Under the pieces are notes generated by a model that was not told where the DNA came from, ran no database searches, and saw nothing but the letters and a program-made list of their open reading frames with translations. A stretch of DNA of 9,355 nucleotides from Sphaerochaeta sp. (GTDB lineage Bacteria; Spirochaetota; Spirochaetia; Sphaerochaetales; Sphaerochaetaceae). The position numbers and the translations under genes were made by a program. The DNA is taken from positions 1 through 9,355 of the forward strand of contig DMAO01000151.1 in the NCBI GenBank assembly GCA_003446545.1, in the 5' to 3' direction. Below are positions 8,103 through 9,355 of this stretch, one piece after another (positions within the stretch are counted from its first letter, which is position 1; each line of letters opens with the position of its first letter).

Positions 8103-8140
8103 GGGCAATTGTATTAGGTGCATACAATTCCCAGGTTTTT
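8103..8140 (+). terminator. 8-base perfect inverted repeat: terminator, attenuator or operator
   Basis: AATTGTAT (8107-8114) and ATACAATT (8122-8129) are perfectly complementary around a seven-base loop TAGGTGC. GGG (8103-8105) can extend the stem with CCC (8130-8132) by bulging one C. Five Ts follow at 8136-8140, after AGG. This could end transcription from the protease gene. The AT-rich stem, the three-base gap before the Ts and the position 24 bases before the lipoprotein start also fit an operator for a dimeric regulator or an attenuator. The right arm contains TACAAT (8123-8128), a five-of-six -10 match, so a bound regulator would cover a promoter. The sequence alone does not separate these roles. 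Confidence 0.4.
8123..8128 (+). promoter_or_regulatory. Candidate -10 element for the lipoprotein gene
   Basis: TACAAT matches the -10 consensus at five of six positions and would start RNA near 8135, giving a leader of about 29 bases that holds the Shine-Dalgarno sequence. No good -35 lies 16-18 bases upstream. The alternative is TTGACT (8058-8063) with TACTCT (8081-8086), which has a good -35 and a poor -10. Confidence 0.2.
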
Positions 8141-8163
8141 GATTACAGACCAAAGGAGTAAAG

Positions 8164-9355
8164 ATGAGGATAACAATCGCTAAATCAAGTATTTGCTTTA
8201 CATTGGCACTCGTACTGCTGAGTTCTTGTGCATCAACTTTCAAACAAGCTGGAATGGCCTTAGAGCAAGGAGATTACACCACCGCAATAGTAAAATCCTT
8301 GGAATCAATTGAAAAAGGTAAGGATGTGGCAGAAGCTGAGCGAGTGCTCAAGGAGGCATGGCAACGGGCAAATGCTGAGTGGAATGCACAGATTGCTACC
8401 ATTGAGAAAGCCACGACTTCCAGTGAATTGACCAAAGCTATCCCCCTGTACAATAAACTGCTTGAAATACACAGAATTATTGCTGCTACAGAAAGAAGTA
8501 ACCTTAACCCTACATATGATTTGATCCATGAAAGAGCTATGCAGACACAACAACGACTTGCAGAAATGCATTACAAAGAAGCGTCTGCCACCCTGGCATT
8601 AGGCGGAAGAGAGAACGCACGCAAAGCTGTACTCCAATATAGGAAAGTTAAGGAACTCTCCCCTGAGTACACTGCAATAGACTATATCATAGGAGAAGCA
8701 ACAAAACAGGCAACGGTCAAGGTCTTTGTCTTGACAGGACCTGATTCAAACTTCTCTTTAAATGGTATAGAGATGATACCGATGGTAGAGAGAAAACTTG
8801 CAGATATGGAGTTTGTCGAGGTAGTACAACCCCCTAACCGCTATGCACCGCCGATAGGAGATGACCATAATGCAAAGGATTTTGCCCGAGGACATGGTGC
8901 AGATATCATGGTGCATTTCCAGCCAAGCACTACGTGGCAAGTTGGAATGAAAAAAGAAACCCGCCCAATCAATGGCTCTGTTACTGCAGCACCCGACTGG
9001 AAGATTGAAAAACTCTACATGGAAGCCTCAGGTGAGTGCGAAGTCACATACCTAGTCATAGATCTTACAACTGAAAAGACTTTGGATTCTGGAACCTTCA
9101 GTGTAAGAGATGCTACTGATTTTGGCTTCTCTGTAAGATCAATCCTCCATACAGGAGGAAAGGCCAATGTCCAAATTGGGAATATGCCCAAACCAGAAGT
9201 ATTGTTGAAGAACACCCTGGCACCGGGGAAAAATGAAACGGAGCTAGCAACCCAATTGAGCTTGTTTGAAAAAATTGACCTGCCCAGTTGGGGATTTGAA
9301 ACAGGGATATCCCCAGCCCGATACGGTACCTTTGAACCGATTGACTTCAACAAAT
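8164..9355 (+). CDS. Large lipoprotein of unknown function, helical repeats at N-terminus (partial)
   Basis: The frame is open from the ATG at 8164 to the right edge, 397 codons with no stop, so the C-terminus is missing. AAAGGAG at 8151-8157 supports the start. The N-terminus is a lipoprotein signal: a basic start, a hydrophobic run at 10-19, and the lipobox LSSC with Cys22. Mature residues 26-50 (FKQAGMALEQGDYTTAI and following) and 137-170 (helices ending in LSPEY) look like tetratricopeptide-type helical hairpins. From about 183 the pattern becomes alternating strands: KVFVLTG (186-192), a helix MVERKLADMEFVEVV (207-221), then AKDFARGHGADIMVHFQ (237-253). That order loosely recalls CsgG/LpoB-like periplasmic domains, where a helix, a strand ending in V(E/D)V and a GAD-(I/Y)-hydrophobic strand recur. 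This is a resemblance only. The protein probably sits on a membrane facing the periplasm or outside. Its GC content is lower than that of the genes to its left. Confidence 0.8.
   Translation, partial: MRITIAKSSICFTLALVLLSSCASTFKQAGMALEQGDYTTAIVKSLESIEKGKDVAEAERVLKEAWQRANAEWNAQIATIEKATTSSELTKAIPLYNKLLEIHRIIAATERSNLNPTYDLIHERAMQTQQRLAEMHYKEASATLALGGRENARKAVLQYRKVKELSPEYTAIDYIIGEATKQATVKVFVLTGPDSNFSLNGIEMIPMVERKLADMEFVEVVQPPNRYAPPIGDDHNAKDFARGHGADIMVHFQPSTTWQVGMKKETRPINGSVTAAPDWKIEKLYMEASGECEVTYLVIDLTTEKTLDSGTFSVRDATDFGFSVRSILHTGGKANVQIGNMPKPEVLLKNTLAPGKNETELATQLSLFEKIDLPSWGFETGISPARYGTFEPIDFNK

Larger units (their letters stand above)
7950..8163. other. Intergenic region between protease and lipoprotein genes
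   Basis: These 214 bases hold three inverted repeats (7959-8012, 8039-8055, 8103-8132), two weak promoter candidates and the lipoprotein Shine-Dalgarno sequence. I see no convincing small gene. A 63-codon minus-strand frame (8127-7936) has no Shine-Dalgarno sequence, overlaps the end of the protease gene and encodes nothing recognisable. Confidence 0.6.

Noticed and set aside
7936..8127. A 63-codon minus-strand frame across the intergenic region.
   Set aside because: It has no Shine-Dalgarno sequence and no recognisable features, and it runs into the 3' end of the protease gene.
8305..9353. Several minus-strand frames opposite the lipoprotein gene.
   Set aside because: The plus-strand frame is continuous from a good ribosome site with a lipoprotein signal across the whole region, so the antisense frames are shadows.

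Overview
The window looks like ordinary chromosomal DNA from a bacterium of roughly 50% GC. My best guess is a spirochaete of the Sphaerochaeta/Spirochaeta type. This rests on general resemblance: a divergent, short AddB-like protein paired with an AddA-like helicase-nuclease, a sugar-acid dehydrogenase, and a large lipoprotein of no familiar family. There is no rRNA or other marker gene to confirm it, so treat the assignment as tentative. No phage, transposon, CRISPR array, tRNA or rRNA is visible.

Layout. On the minus strand, read right to left, three genes are packed as one apparent operon. The first (7027-4403) is an AddB/RexB-like PD-(D/E)XK nuclease with a four-cysteine iron-sulfur pattern. 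The second (4406-1020) is an AddA/RecB-like UvrD-family helicase with a C-terminal nuclease domain. The third (998-3) is a YiaK/DlgD-type 2,3-diketo-L-gulonate reductase. addB and addA overlap by four bases (ATGA), and addA has a strong Shine-Dalgarno sequence inside the end of addB. Only 21 bases separate addA from the dehydrogenase gene. On the plus strand, divergent from addB, is a CPBP/CAAX-type intramembrane protease (7065-7949). It is followed by a 214-base intergenic region holding several inverted repeats, then a lipoprotein gene (from 8164) that runs off the right edge.

How the genes work together. The two nuclease/helicase proteins should form one AddAB-type complex. Such complexes process double-strand DNA ends for RecA-dependent repair and degrade foreign linear DNA. 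The reductase has no obvious functional link to them and may simply be co-transcribed. The protease and the lipoprotein are envelope proteins with no evident connection to the operon beyond adjacency.

I see no clearly undescribed system. The points most worth a second look are: the 38-base addB/protease divergent region, where both genes lack a Shine-Dalgarno sequence and may be read from leaderless mRNAs; the reduced AddB without a Walker A motif; an 8-base perfect inverted repeat just upstream of the lipoprotein gene; the unidentified lipoprotein itself; and a drop in GC beginning near 7950.
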